64,000 nucleotides of DNA from DAIOXA01 sp050949165 (GCA_050949165.1 JBMNFF010000001.1:1074506-1138505), one strand, 5' to 3'; counted from the stretch's first letter, positions 35,086 to 42,995 are shown. Numbers and translations: made by a program. Notes: generated by a model not told the origin, from the sequence alone.

Positions 35086-36078
35086 ATTGCTGAGTTCCGC
35101 CCTAAGCTGCAAGACCTCAGATATGGGAAGCTCAGACACTTGCGCCACTTGCTCAGGAGTAAATCCCAGCCGGAGCGCATTTCTGGCTGCTAGTCTCTTT
35201 GCCTCCAGAATCCCTTCAGCCCTGCCCTCTGCCCTGCCTTCTGCCCTGCCTTCAACCCGGTACTTCTGCCAGGTTTCCTGCAAGATTCGTTCAAAATTAG
35301 TTATCAATGATTTTCCCCCCTTCCTTCTCAAATGGATCAGGACTCGATCACGGTCGTGTTTCTCCATTCCCTTTAAGAGTACCTTACCTGTCCACCTAGA
35401 AAAACGCCGTACATCTTCTTCCGGCATCTGATCCAAGACTGCAGCAAGCTCACCGATTCCAAACAGCACCTCATCCATCCCTCTGTGTTGCTCCATATAG
35501 AAGACACTACCCATCAAATTGCCCAGGGCAAGCAGCTGGCCCTTGCCATATCTATTTACATCAACGAGGATGTATTTAAAATCTAATGCGTATTTGCTAA
35601 AGAACTGAAATCCTGCCTGACATTGGCTAAAGCTTGTCCCCGCCGTCCATTTGCCTTTCCCATTGTATAGCACGCACGGGACAATAACCGGCAGAGCGAA
35701 ACTCCCTTTACAGGCAACCTCATTGAACCAATAATTGCGCCAGATTTCCACCATATACATCAATAAACGAAAGGGCATCATTTGATCGACGGTAGATTGC
35801 AATTCCAGCAAGAGATAGAAGTATACATCTTGCTCGGCCAAACGAAGCCTGTAGATCAGATCGGCCTCTTGGTGCCGAAAGTCCTGTAGTATAAAGGATT
35901 TTGGAATAAGCATTACGTCTTTCGCCTGAATGCCCTTGACCCACTCTGCCTTAACAAAGGTCTGCAAGAATTGCAGAAAGGTCGACTTATTGGCCAGCAA
36001 ATACTTGTACCCCGTATCATGCTTATTGCTGGGGACCGCATATTCCTGGTCTGGCTCCCTAACCAAGGCTAAGGACAT
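35083..36078 (-). CDS. Rpn family PD-(D/E)XK nuclease / putative transposase
   Basis: The 331-residue protein has the Rpn N-terminal domain: HDTGYKYLLANKSTFLQFL, then EADLIYRL and YFYLLLELQST, carrying the D-x(n)-E-x-Q nuclease core. The C terminus holds three EGRA repeats coded by a 12-bp tandem repeat (about 35217-35254), followed by a helix and LGFTPEQVAQVSELPISEV. Rpn proteins cut DNA and promote RecA-independent recombination. I take the ATG at 36078 as start, since homologues begin near there; a ribosome site (AAGGCGG) is weak. The gene is AT-rich and next to an IS-derived repeat. Confidence 0.85.
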   Translation of the reverse strand: MSLALVREPDQEYAVPSNKHDTGYKYLLANKSTFLQFLQTFVKAEWVKGIQAKDVMLIPKSFILQDFRHQEADLIYRLRLAEQDVYFYLLLELQSTVDQMMPFRLLMYMVEIWRNYWFNEVACKGSFALPVIVPCVLYNGKGKWTAGTSFSQCQAGFQFFSKYALDFKYILVDVNRYGKGQLLALGNLMGSVFYMEQHRGMDEVLFGIGELAAVLDQMPEEDVRRFSRWTGKVLLKGMEKHDRDRVLIHLRRKGGKSLITNFERILQETWQKYRVEGRAEGRAEGRAEGILEAKRLAARNALRLGFTPEQVAQVSELPISEVLQLRAELSN

Positions 36079-36203
36079 AGTAGCCGCCGCCTTAATAATA
36101 ATGTTAGCACAGTTTCCAATAATATAATATAGGAACACGTGTTCCCTGTCTAGCTTATCTTTTCTCTGATGGTAGCAGAAATAGAGTCTCCAATTAAGCG
36201 GGT

Positions 36204-36452
36204 GGGGCTGTCGCAAAATGAGATATTCGTACATATTCTCCCGAAAATCTCTCCGGGTAGGGGCCGAAAGTATAAAGAAGGAGCTGTCGCAAAACTAAAT
36301 CTCCGCGCATATTACCTCAAGAAAATCTCTGTGGGTGGGGGCCAAAAGATCCCCCTATAAAGGTAATCCAATGTAGGGGCGGGTTTTCCCGCCCGACTCA
36401 CAAGAATGGCTAATTGGGGAATATGGCGGATTGCCAGTTTTGCGACAGCCCC
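36204..36452. repeat. Non-autonomous element with IS1182-like ends
   Basis: GGGGCTGTCGCAAAA at 36204-36218 faces its exact inverse TTTTGCGACAGCCCC at 36438-36452. A second left-end-like copy begins at 36280, and about 65 bases after each left end recur imperfectly, so two insertions may be nested. A hairpin GGGCGGGTTTTCCCGCCC lies inside. No gene is encoded. The ends equal the left end of the transposon at 62136. Confidence 0.8.
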
Positions 36453-36458
36453 TTGCTT

Positions 36459-38381
36459 TTACGCCAAGGCCTTTTCTATTTCCGCCATGGCCCTTTCCTC
36501 CAGGTCGCAGCATTGCCGGACCAAGGCGAGGACCGCCGGAGCCTTGCCAGGGTCAAAGGCCTGGCCCCCGGGCCCGGTAAAGGGGACCAAGCGGGTTATC
36601 TCCTGGTAATTCGCTGCCACCTGGCGGTAGAGGTCAATTGTACCCTCCAGGCCCTTTAGTTCACCGGACCGGGCGGCAACATACTCCAGGTATTTGGCGA
36701 TGCAGGCCTTGGAGTCAGCATAGACGTTGAGATTATAGGCCAGGCCGAAGGGGTCGTAATCTCCCCGTTCCAAAGTGCTTATGAGATTGGCATAGGCCTT
36801 TCTGCCGCAGGCATACCCGGGAGTCGAGTGCTGCTCTTTATTCCACTCCCTCAAGCCGTATTCCAGGGAATCCCGATAGATCTTCTCCGGGTCGACCTCC
36901 ACCCTGCCCTTGAGAATCTGCACAAACAGGTATGGAACCTCGGATATGCCCAGGTTGCCATAGCTCAAGGGATCCGGATCTGAGTTGAGGCAATCTTGAA
37001 CAAACAAAACTTCATCGCCGTCATCATAACCGTCAATCAGGCCAAATTCCAGGAGACCTGTCGGCGCCCAGGTGATCGCCGGCACCCCCCTGGCTATGGA
37101 TGCTTTGATCTTTGCCAGGGCATCCTCCTGAATCATATGGAAAGTGTTGAGCCTGGGGTCCCTGAAGACCAGGACTATTTCGCTGTGCACGCCAATCCTG
37201 TCCAGCATGGTGAAATGCTCCATCCCCCAGTCGTACACCGTCACCGAGCTGGGGCAGGCCGTTTCGTGCACGATGAAGTGAAAGGCCATCCCCGTCATGC
37301 CCATGAGTTTATAGATCTCGTCCTGCCACCACTCCACCTTGCGCAAAGCGCCGTCCACGCTGGCGATATATGAGTTCCAGGTCATTCCCATCTTCGCACC
37401 CAGTCGCATTGCCGCATCAGTACCTCCTTTAACAGGTTGTGGCTCCATTATAATCGACGGGGTAGGACATAAAGTGTCGCACCCCTCAGGCATATTTGCC
37501 AAAATCATCTTTTGTAGCCTGGAACAGAAGCGCTGCCGTAACCAGCGGGGTGAAAGAAGGGTAAATTGTTCTACCCCGGCTATAATTGCCGCCAGAAATT
37601 TGCTGGAATTTGTGAATTCCACTCTGTAGACCTGAGGCTCTCCAGAGGGAGATACCCGCAGCCCCGCCTTTCTCAACTGATTCTCCCCCTGGGTTTTTAC
37701 AAGGGCCACATAAGGCCTGCGGTAGTTAAAGTCATCTTTATATTCCTCCGGATCAAACCAGGGAACGATGGTAAACTCCTCGTCCCGAACCAGGGCGCCT
37801 CTTATCCGCTCCAGTTTAAAGATGCGGACCTCCCCGCGGAGTTCACAATACCCGACCACATAATTGCCATCCCCCTGACAGAAGAATTTATAGGGGCAGA
37901 TGATCCTGCGGGATTTTACCCCCGCGGCGCTGACATACTCTATCTCAACTTTATGCCTCGATTGCATGGCTTTGCTGAGGAGCTTATATGCCCTGACCTC
38001 CCGGGGACCGGGATTGATAATTGGTAAATTCCTCTCGCCTTCGCAGTTTCCTTCCCCGCCCAAGCGGGCAAAGAGTTGGGCCAACTGCCGGGCCTGTCCA
38101 CCTTCCCTGTTTCGGTAGTGGAAGGCCAGGTAATCCAGGGTGGCCTTTTCTTCTGCCGAAATAAAATTGGCCGGCAGGATAAAAGCTCCCCCTCGGTAAA
38201 AATACCCGTTGTTCCTGGGACAATATGCAACGGGCGCCCCCAGGGAGTAGCGCAAGTACTCAATATCCCGGGAAGCCTGGCGGGTAGAAATCTCAAATTC
38301 CTCGGCAATAATTCGGCAATTGGGATACCTGCCATGGCGAATCTGCTGGTCAATCCAGAGTATCCTGTGTAAGCTGCTCAT
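36459..38381 (-). CDS. WYL-domain regulator fused to a BtrH-like domain
   Basis: The 640-residue protein starts with a DeoR-type helix-turn-helix (about residues 3-60), then a WYL domain and its C-terminal extension up to about residue 320. After a Pro-rich link a second domain of about 300 residues follows: MGMTWNSYIASVDGALRK, TACPSSVTVYDW, ITWAPTGLLEFGLI. This looks like the BtrH N-terminal type (papain-like fold), by weak pattern. WYL regulators bind ligands or nucleic acids and often serve stress or defence. GGGGGTG precedes the ATG at 38381. Such a fusion is unusual. Its ligand and target are unknown. Confidence 0.7.
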   Translation of the reverse strand: MSSLHRILWIDQQIRHGRYPNCRIIAEEFEISTRQASRDIEYLRYSLGAPVAYCPRNNGYFYRGGAFILPANFISAEEKATLDYLAFHYRNREGGQARQLAQLFARLGGEGNCEGERNLPIINPGPREVRAYKLLSKAMQSRHKVEIEYVSAAGVKSRRIICPYKFFCQGDGNYVVGYCELRGEVRIFKLERIRGALVRDEEFTIVPWFDPEEYKDDFNYRRPYVALVKTQGENQLRKAGLRVSPSGEPQVYRVEFTNSSKFLAAIIAGVEQFTLLSPRWLRQRFCSRLQKMILANMPEGCDTLCPTPSIIMEPQPVKGGTDAAMRLGAKMGMTWNSYIASVDGALRKVEWWQDEIYKLMGMTGMAFHFIVHETACPSSVTVYDWGMEHFTMLDRIGVHSEIVLVFRDPRLNTFHMIQEDALAKIKASIARGVPAITWAPTGLLEFGLIDGYDDGDEVLFVQDCLNSDPDPLSYGNLGISEVPYLFVQILKGRVEVDPEKIYRDSLEYGLREWNKEQHSTPGYACGRKAYANLISTLERGDYDPFGLAYNLNVYADSKACIAKYLEYVAARSGELKGLEGTIDLYRQVAANYQEITRLVPFTGPGGQAFDPGKAPAVLALVRQCCDLEERAMAEIEKALA

Positions 38382-38620
38382 GTTTCACCCCCAGGGAAAT
38401 GATAGACGTCCCTGCACTGTTCTCAGCCTTCTCCTGCCCGGACAAAGGGCCGGCTGCCAAAGAACAGTTCTGCGCGGGCGCATCCCAACCTCGGCTCCCC
38501 GACCGCTTTTTCCCAGTATAGCATCTGAAAAAATAAATTTCTAATTTGATTTTTATCATGTTTTCCCTTTTCTGGCTCCTCCATAATGAAGACAGAACAA
38601 AGGTGAAGGAGTGTTGAAGG
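38382..38620. other. Divergent promoter region without a gene
   Basis: This 239-base gap separates the WYL gene from the thioredoxin-like operon. It has an AT-rich centre at about 38525-38560 suited to promoters, but I see no clear paired boxes or palindrome. Confidence 0.4.
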
Positions 38621-38857
38621 ATGAAAAAAATTACCTTGTTAGGAGTTGAAGGGTGCCCCACCTGCGCCCGCCTGGATGCAAAGGTTCAGGAGGCCGTGGC
38701 CGCCCTGGCCGCCCCGGTAGAGGTGGAGAAGATCGCCGATCCCGCGAAAATAATGGAAATCAATGCCGGCGGTCTGCCCGCCGTGCTCGTCGACGGGGAA
38801 GTCAAGGCCCTGCGCCGGGTCCCGGAAGTAAAGGAGCTGGTAGAATGGCTGCAGTAA
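38621..38857 (+). CDS. Small thioredoxin/glutaredoxin-like protein
   Basis: A 78-residue protein with the redox motif CPTC at residues 12-15 and a cis-Pro segment GGLPAVLVDGE, a minimal thioredoxin fold. It resembles the small thioredoxin-like proteins found with metal or redox genes. GAAGGAG precedes the ATG. It opens a three-gene operon with an HMA protein and a P-type ATPase and overlaps the HMA gene by 13 bases. It may keep metal-binding thiols reduced. Confidence 0.85.
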   Translation: MKKITLLGVEGCPTCARLDAKVQEAVAALAAPVEVEKIADPAKIMEINAGGLPAVLVDGEVKALRRVPEVKELVEWLQ

Positions 38858-39078
38858 AGGTAACCGCCCGTCTGGAACAACTGTCCTGCCCCAGCTGCGC
38901 CGACATGATTGTCAATGTAGTCCGGAAAATCAAGGGCGTAGAGGAAGCGGAAGTACGCTACACCACCAGCAAGCTGCTGGTCACCTATGACGACGCTGTT
39001 GTAGCCTGGGATGAAATAGAAGATACCGTGACCAAGCTGGGTTACGCCGTTACCGGCAAGAGCGAGAGGAGGGATTAG
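38845..39078 (+). CDS. Heavy-metal-associated (HMA) domain protein
   Basis: The 77-residue protein has a ferredoxin-like HMA fold with the metal site LSCPSCAD at residues 12-19 and the typical KIKGVEEAEVRYTTSKLLVTYD. AAGGAG precedes the ATG at 38845, inside the end of the thioredoxin-like gene. It would bind a soft metal ion through the CPSC cysteines and pass it to the ATPase gene that starts two bases after its stop. The ATPase itself lacks an N-terminal HMA domain, so this protein is probably its detached metal-binding domain. Confidence 0.9.
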   Translation: MAAVKVTARLEQLSCPSCADMIVNVVRKIKGVEEAEVRYTTSKLLVTYDDAVVAWDEIEDTVTKLGYAVTGKSERRD

Positions 39079-39079
39079 C

Positions 39080-40966
39080 ATGGCCGTGGCCACAAACCGC
39101 ATGCCCAAGCCCACCGGCCTTTGGCTGAGGAAAAATGAAAAGTTCCTGATACTGCTGGTTTCCGGCGCCCTCATCATCCTGGGCTGGCTGGCGGGATACC
39201 TCTCTCCCCAAGCCAGGGCCATCCTCATGGTGGCTGCGGCAATTGTGGCCGGCTACCGCATCGCCCAGACTGCCTGGTACGCCCTCCGGGCCCGGGTGGT
39301 CAGCATCCAGCTCCTGGTCACCATCGCCGCCGTGGGTGGAGTCCTCATCGGCGACCAGTGGGAAGCCGCCGCCGTCACCTTCCTCTTTGCCCTGGGCAAC
39401 TACCTGGAAGCCCGGACCCTGAACAAGACCCGGGATGCCATTCAGCAGCTCATGAGCATGGCCCCGGCCACAGCCGTGGTCCTCCGGGACGGCCGGGAAG
39501 TGGAGGTAGACCCCGATGAAGTTCGGAAGGGAGAGATCGTCCTGGCCCGCTCCGGGACCAAAATCCCCGTAGACGGCATCGTCGTCAAGGGCAGCGCCTC
39601 GGTCAACCAGGCCGCCATCACCGGCGAGTCGGTGCCGGTGGAGCTCACCCCAGGCGGCCAGGTCTTCAGCAGCACCCTGGTGGAGGCTGGCTACCTGGAG
39701 ATCCAAGCCCAGCGCGTGGGCGAGGACACCACCTTCGCCCGCATCCTCCACATGGTGGAAGAAGCCCAGGAGCGCAAGGCCCCCACCCAGAAGTTCATCG
39801 AGAAGTTTGCCCGCTGGTACACCCCTGCCATCATTGGCCTGGCCATTGTCACAGGCCTCGTCACCGGCAACCTGCACATGGCTCTGACCCTCTTGGTCAT
39901 CGGCTGCCCCGGCGCCCTGGTCATCTCCACCCCCATCTCCATGGTGGCCGGCATCGGCAACGCCGCCAAGAACGGCGTCCTGGTCAAGGGCGGCGAATTC
40001 CTGGAAAAGGCCGGCAAAGTCACCCTGGTGGCCTTTGACAAGACCGGCACCCTCACAGTGGGCCGACCCGAGGTCACCGCCGTCCTGGCCCTGGTGGGCA
40101 GCCAAGAAGATCTGCTCCGCCAGGTGGCGGCAGTGGAGAAGGGCTCGGAGCATCACATCGGCCGGGCCATAGTGCGCCGGGCCGAAAACCTGACCCTGCC
40201 CCAGGCCTCAGGCATCGAGGTCTTCCCCGGCGGCGGCATCTCCGGCCGGGTAGAGGCTGAAGAAATCCTGGTGGGCAATCCCCGCCTCCTGGCCGAGAGG
40301 GGCGTCGGCCTGCCGGAACAGGTCCAGGATTGGATGGCTACCCGGGAGGAGCGGGGCGAAACGGCAGTGCCGGTGGCCGTCGACGGCCAGGTTCGCGGAG
40401 CAATTGCCATCGCCGATACCCTGCGCCCCGAGGCCAGAGAAGCAATCGCCGTCCTGCGCCGGTCCGGCAAAAAGGTGGTAATGCTGACGGGGGATAATCC
40501 CCGCACCGCCGCGACAATTGCCGCCGAACTGGGCCTGGACGACGTCAAGGCCAATCTCCTGCCCCAGGACAAGGTCAAGGCCATTCAAGACTACCGCCGC
40601 CAGGGCCACATGGTGGCCATGGTGGGAGACGGCATCAATGACACCCCCGCCCTGGCCGAGGCAGACCTGGGCGTAGCCATGGGAGCTGCCGGCACCGATG
40701 CCGCCATCGAGACCGCCGACCTCACCCTGATGAGCGATAACCTCAACCGGCTGGTCCGGGCCCTGCACCTGGGCAAAGCCACCCTGAGCAATATCCGCCA
40801 GAACGTCGCCTTCGCCGTGGCAGTGGTCCTCCTCCTGGTCCTGGGCGTCCTGGGCCAGAAGGTCTTCTTGGCCACAGGTATGCTGGCCCACGAAGCCAGC
40901 GTCATGCTGGTCATCCTCAACGCCATGCGGCTGCGAGTGTGGAAGCCCAAAAAGAACCCGCGTTAA
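39080..40966 (+). CDS. P1B-type heavy-metal ATPase with a CPG motif
   Basis: The 628-residue pump has about eight membrane helices, the actuator loop ITGESVPVEL, the phosphorylation site D320 in DKTGTLT, the SEHHIG helix and the hinge GDGINDTPALA. The metal-site motif in helix 6 is C276-P277-G278 (GCPGALVIS), where Zn/Cd/Cu pumps have CPC. It has no N-terminal HMA domain; the gene just upstream supplies one. The loss of one cysteine makes the metal hard to predict. GGAGGG precedes the ATG at 39080. It would export a transition metal across the membrane. Confidence 0.92.
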   Translation: MAVATNRMPKPTGLWLRKNEKFLILLVSGALIILGWLAGYLSPQARAILMVAAAIVAGYRIAQTAWYALRARVVSIQLLVTIAAVGGVLIGDQWEAAAVTFLFALGNYLEARTLNKTRDAIQQLMSMAPATAVVLRDGREVEVDPDEVRKGEIVLARSGTKIPVDGIVVKGSASVNQAAITGESVPVELTPGGQVFSSTLVEAGYLEIQAQRVGEDTTFARILHMVEEAQERKAPTQKFIEKFARWYTPAIIGLAIVTGLVTGNLHMALTLLVIGCPGALVISTPISMVAGIGNAAKNGVLVKGGEFLEKAGKVTLVAFDKTGTLTVGRPEVTAVLALVGSQEDLLRQVAAVEKGSEHHIGRAIVRRAENLTLPQASGIEVFPGGGISGRVEAEEILVGNPRLLAERGVGLPEQVQDWMATREERGETAVPVAVDGQVRGAIAIADTLRPEAREAIAVLRRSGKKVVMLTGDNPRTAATIAAELGLDDVKANLLPQDKVKAIQDYRRQGHMVAMVGDGINDTPALAEADLGVAMGAAGTDAAIETADLTLMSDNLNRLVRALHLGKATLSNIRQNVAFAVAVVLLLVLGVLGQKVFLATGMLAHEASVMLVILNAMRLRVWKPKKNPR

Positions 40967-40984
40967 GAGCCGCGGGTTCTTTGC
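40951..40984 (+). terminator. Terminator of the metal ATPase operon
   Basis: AAAGAACCCGCG pairs with CGCGGGTTCTTT around the stop codon, with T at the end. Confidence 0.85.
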
Positions 40985-40988
40985 TTAT

Positions 40989-41115
40989 GGGATAACCCGC
41001 TTCCTTCTACATGCTAAGAATAATGACGCCCTGCATGGTGAAAATAGCCTGACGGGTTGACATCCCACCAGCGACGGCATGCCAACGGGTAGAGAATGAC
41101 TATACTCATTCCCGG
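40989..41115. ncRNA. Candidate structured RNA upstream of the peptide genes
   Basis: Within this gap GGGAT and AACCCG (40989-40999) can pair with CGGGTT and ATCCC (41053-41066). Further on GAATGA and TCATTC (41094-41111) form a hairpin flanked by CGGG and CCCG. No reading frame is convincing here. The fold was found by eye, matches no RNA class I know, and could be chance. The following 145 bases up to the promoter are AT-rich and hold no gene. Confidence 0.3.
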
Positions 41116-41261
41116 ACCGAACTGCCACCCGCGCCGCTGCGTCACATTTATTGAGCAGAAGCCAGCTGACCTGTTACCCGTTTGCCAAGCCGATGCATTA
41201 CCTTGGTAAACCTCTATATAAATATATTAAAATAACTTATTAAAGAAATTAAGGTAAGGGC

Positions 41262-41290
41262 TTGCAAAATAAAATTGAACCCTGTATAAT
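41262..41290 (+). promoter_or_regulatory. Strong sigma-A promoter of the small-peptide genes
   Basis: TTGCAA (41262-41267) and a perfect TATAAT (41285-41290) are separated by 17 bases. They lie about 54 bases upstream of the first peptide start codon. Confidence 0.85.
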
Positions 41291-41343
41291 TATGGCGGAA
41301 GGTAGCGGACATACCAGCGAGACGAAATAAGGAGGTGAATTCC

Positions 41344-41445
41344 ATGAAAGAAACCTTCCCCTATCGCCCCACCGGCCTCTCCACCGGCAAGGGCAAACCC
41401 CCAACCCGTCCCCCCTTTCCCATCCAACTGCTTCCACCCCGGTAA
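41344..41445 (+). CDS. Short Pro/Arg-rich peptide 1 upstream of SagB-type nitroreductase
   Basis: A 33-residue peptide, starting MKETFPYRPTGLSTGKGK and ending in a Pro-rich LLPPR tail. AAGGAGG with the following TGAATTC gives an ideal ribosome site. Peptide 2 shares T-F-P-Y-x-x-T-G-L-S at the same position and an L-P-P-R near the end, so the two are paralogues and not chance frames. There is no membrane segment or Cys. It has a strong promoter. A modified (RiPP-like) or bioactive peptide is possible because a SagB-type oxidoreductase follows, but nothing proves it. Confidence 0.65.
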   Translation: MKETFPYRPTGLSTGKGKPPTRPPFPIQLLPPR

Positions 41446-41472
41446 ACCAAAGCCATAAAAGGAGGTAAAACC

Positions 41473-41565
41473 ATGAACAGAACTTTCCCCTATCTGTCCA
41501 CCGGCCTTTCCAGCAAGAGGAATCCGGCGCCGCGGCCAGTTAATCTGCCCCCGCGTCACTGCTAA
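41473..41565 (+). CDS. Short Pro/Arg-rich peptide 2, paralogue of peptide 1
   Basis: A 30-residue peptide, starting MNRTFPYLSTGLSSKRN and ending NLPPRHC. The first half matches peptide 1 at T4-F5-P6-Y7 and T10-G11-L12-S13, and both tails hold R-P and LPPR. A C-terminal Cys is present here only. GGAGG lies eight bases before the ATG. It begins 27 bases after peptide 1. Family unknown. Confidence 0.65.
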   Translation: MNRTFPYLSTGLSSKRNPAPRPVNLPPRHC

Positions 41566-41588
41566 AAACCCACTGGGAGGTGAATTCA

Positions 41589-41651
41589 ATGAAAAGAAAA
41601 GTTGCCGTCCGCATCCGCCACGACGTCGCCTTGCCGGGAAAGATGCGCTGA
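41589..41651 (+). CDS. Short basic reading frame after the peptides
   Basis: A 20-codon frame, MKRKVAVRIRHDVALPGKMR, has the same GGAGGTGAATTC ribosome site as peptide 1 at the same spacing, but its sequence is unlike peptides 1 and 2. It may be a truncated third member or a decayed copy whose translation start survived. An ATG overlapping its stop opens an 18-codon frame without a ribosome site. Confidence 0.4.
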   Translation: MKRKVAVRIRHDVALPGKMR

Positions 41652-41705
41652 TGAAAACACGCGGAAACATGGTTATCGGCACCGCAAGACACCGCAATAC
41701 AGGAT

Positions 41706-41741
41706 AAACGGGCTGTTCCCCGGTAAGGGAAGAGCCCGTTT
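41706..41741 (+). terminator. Attenuator-like hairpin between peptides and nitroreductase
   Basis: AAACGGGCT pairs with AGCCCGTTT across an 18-base loop that can itself pair (CCC/GGG). The tail is only mildly T-rich, so it may reduce but not stop read-through. Confidence 0.6.
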
Positions 41742-41763
41742 GCGTTATATAAAAAGCGTGGCC

Positions 41764-41793
41764 TTGTCCCCCCGAGGCGATAACAGATATAAT
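41764..41793 (+). promoter_or_regulatory. Second promoter, for the nitroreductase
   Basis: TTGTCC (41764-41769) and TATAAT (41788-41793) are 18 bases apart, 33 bases before the start codon. Confidence 0.6.
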
Positions 41794-41826
41794 TAACACA
41801 AGCGATTTTAAGAAGGAGGAAGAAAA

Positions 41827-42552
41827 ATGAAGAATACCGGTCTCGAGTTCCTGGAGCTGACCAAATACCCTCACCTCAGCGAGTCGGATCAGGAAAAGGA
41901 CCTGCCCTGCCCCCAGTTGGAGACCCCGGAGAGCGGTGAACAGATAGACCTGCCTGGCCCCGAGAGCATCAGCCTCGCCGAAATCAGCATTCAGACGGCC
42001 ATCAACAACCGGCGCAGCCTGCGCAAATTCAGCACCACTCCGCTGAGCATGGAAGAGCTGTCCTGGCTGCTCTGGGCCACCCAGGGGGTCAAGGAAAAGC
42101 TGTCCCATGCCACCTTGCGCACCGTCCCCTCGGCGGGAGCCCGCCACCCCTTTGATACATACCTGGCAGTGGCCAATGTCTCCGGCTTGAAGCCCGGCCT
42201 CTACCGCTACCTGGCCCTGACCCACAAACTGGTCCTGATCAGGGAAGACAGTCAAATCGGGGAGAAAGTGGCAACTGCCTGCATCAAGCAGAAGTGGATT
42301 GCCAAGGCGGCGGCGACCTTTTTCTGGGCAGCCGTTCCCTACCGCACCACCTGGCGTTACAGCGAGCGGGGCTGGCGCTACATCTTCCTGGATGCCGGCC
42401 ACATCTGCCAGAACCTCTACCTGGCCTGCGAGGCCGTCGCCGCCGGCTGTTGTGCCGTCGACGCCTTCGACGACGACGCCCTCAACCAACTGCTGGGCCT
42501 GGACGGCAAAGAGCGGTTTGTTCTCTATGCCGCGCCTGTGGGCCATAAATAA
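41827..42552 (+). CDS. SagB-type nitroreductase family oxidoreductase
   Basis: The 241-residue FMN-dependent protein has the SagB/ThcOx pattern: NNRRSLRKFSTTPLSMEELS, then TVPSAGARHPFDTYLAV, and RYIFLDAGHICQNLYLACEA near the end. In azol(in)e peptide pathways such enzymes oxidise azolines to azoles, but many stand-alone members have unknown substrates. No cyclodehydratase (YcaO) gene is in the window. GAAGGAGG precedes the ATG. It follows the two related peptides, which share only context with it. A strong terminator ends the transcript. Confidence 0.88.
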   Translation: MKNTGLEFLELTKYPHLSESDQEKDLPCPQLETPESGEQIDLPGPESISLAEISIQTAINNRRSLRKFSTTPLSMEELSWLLWATQGVKEKLSHATLRTVPSAGARHPFDTYLAVANVSGLKPGLYRYLALTHKLVLIREDSQIGEKVATACIKQKWIAKAAATFFWAAVPYRTTWRYSERGWRYIFLDAGHICQNLYLACEAVAAGCCAVDAFDDDALNQLLGLDGKERFVLYAAPVGHK

Positions 42553-42553
42553 A

Positions 42554-42589
42554 ACGCAAAAACCTGCGGGTGACCGCAGGTTTTTGCGT
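42554..42589. terminator. Terminator after the nitroreductase
   Basis: A 16-bp perfect stem (ACGCAAAAACCTGCGG / CCGCAGGTTTTTGCGT) with a GTGA loop. It may also serve a minus-strand transcript. Confidence 0.9.
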
Positions 42590-42995
42590 GGGTGTTATTT
42601 GCGCTTATTTTCCGGATTATGAGTCCGGACCGGGGAAGCTGCCCGCTACAGGGCCCGGTCTGACGATCTCAGTGCATGGCGCCATTAGAGGCTGTCCGGA
42701 CTTGATTCCTGTCACCCGAAACCAATCCCGACCCAAGCACCTGGGCTCCCGATCTGCTACGCCACAGCCGCGCATAAGCTGGCGACACAGCAATACCGGG
42801 TAACCCGTCCTCATCACCCCTGCTTCCAAAATAGTTTCATTTACTATGATGCCCTAAAATGGAAAAGAGTTCAACCCCCGGCAGGATTTTTTTTCTGCTC
42901 CCCGTACAATATTATACGCGGAAAACCCATAGTTTTCAGGGGTTGAAGGCCAAATATTTTATTTTTTTCTAAAGCATGAAGAGTTTAAATGGATA
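42590..42995. other. Long gap, possible minus-strand RNA
   Basis: No credible gene lies here. On the minus strand a TATAAT sits at 42911-42916 without a good -35 box, and the next terminator downstream is the strong hairpin at 42554-42589, so an RNA of about 350 bases could be made. The stretch 42600-42840 is GC-rich with short inverted repeats. I see no known RNA class. Confidence 0.3.

Noticed and set aside
35215..35260. Short direct repeats as a CRISPR-like array
   Set aside because: They are 12-bp units inside the Rpn coding frame, encode EGRA and have no spacers.
36079..36234. A 52-residue N-terminal extension of the Rpn protein
   Set aside because: The extension has no family match and its start lies in the mobile repeat. 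The ATG at 36078 gives the normal N terminus.
41651..41707. An 18-codon frame overlapping the stop of the third short frame
   Set aside because: It has no ribosome site of its own and no similarity to the two related peptides.
42617..42829. A 70-codon minus-strand frame in the gap after the nitroreductase
   Set aside because: There is no convincing ribosome site and the composition is not protein-like. I kept the gap as unassigned.
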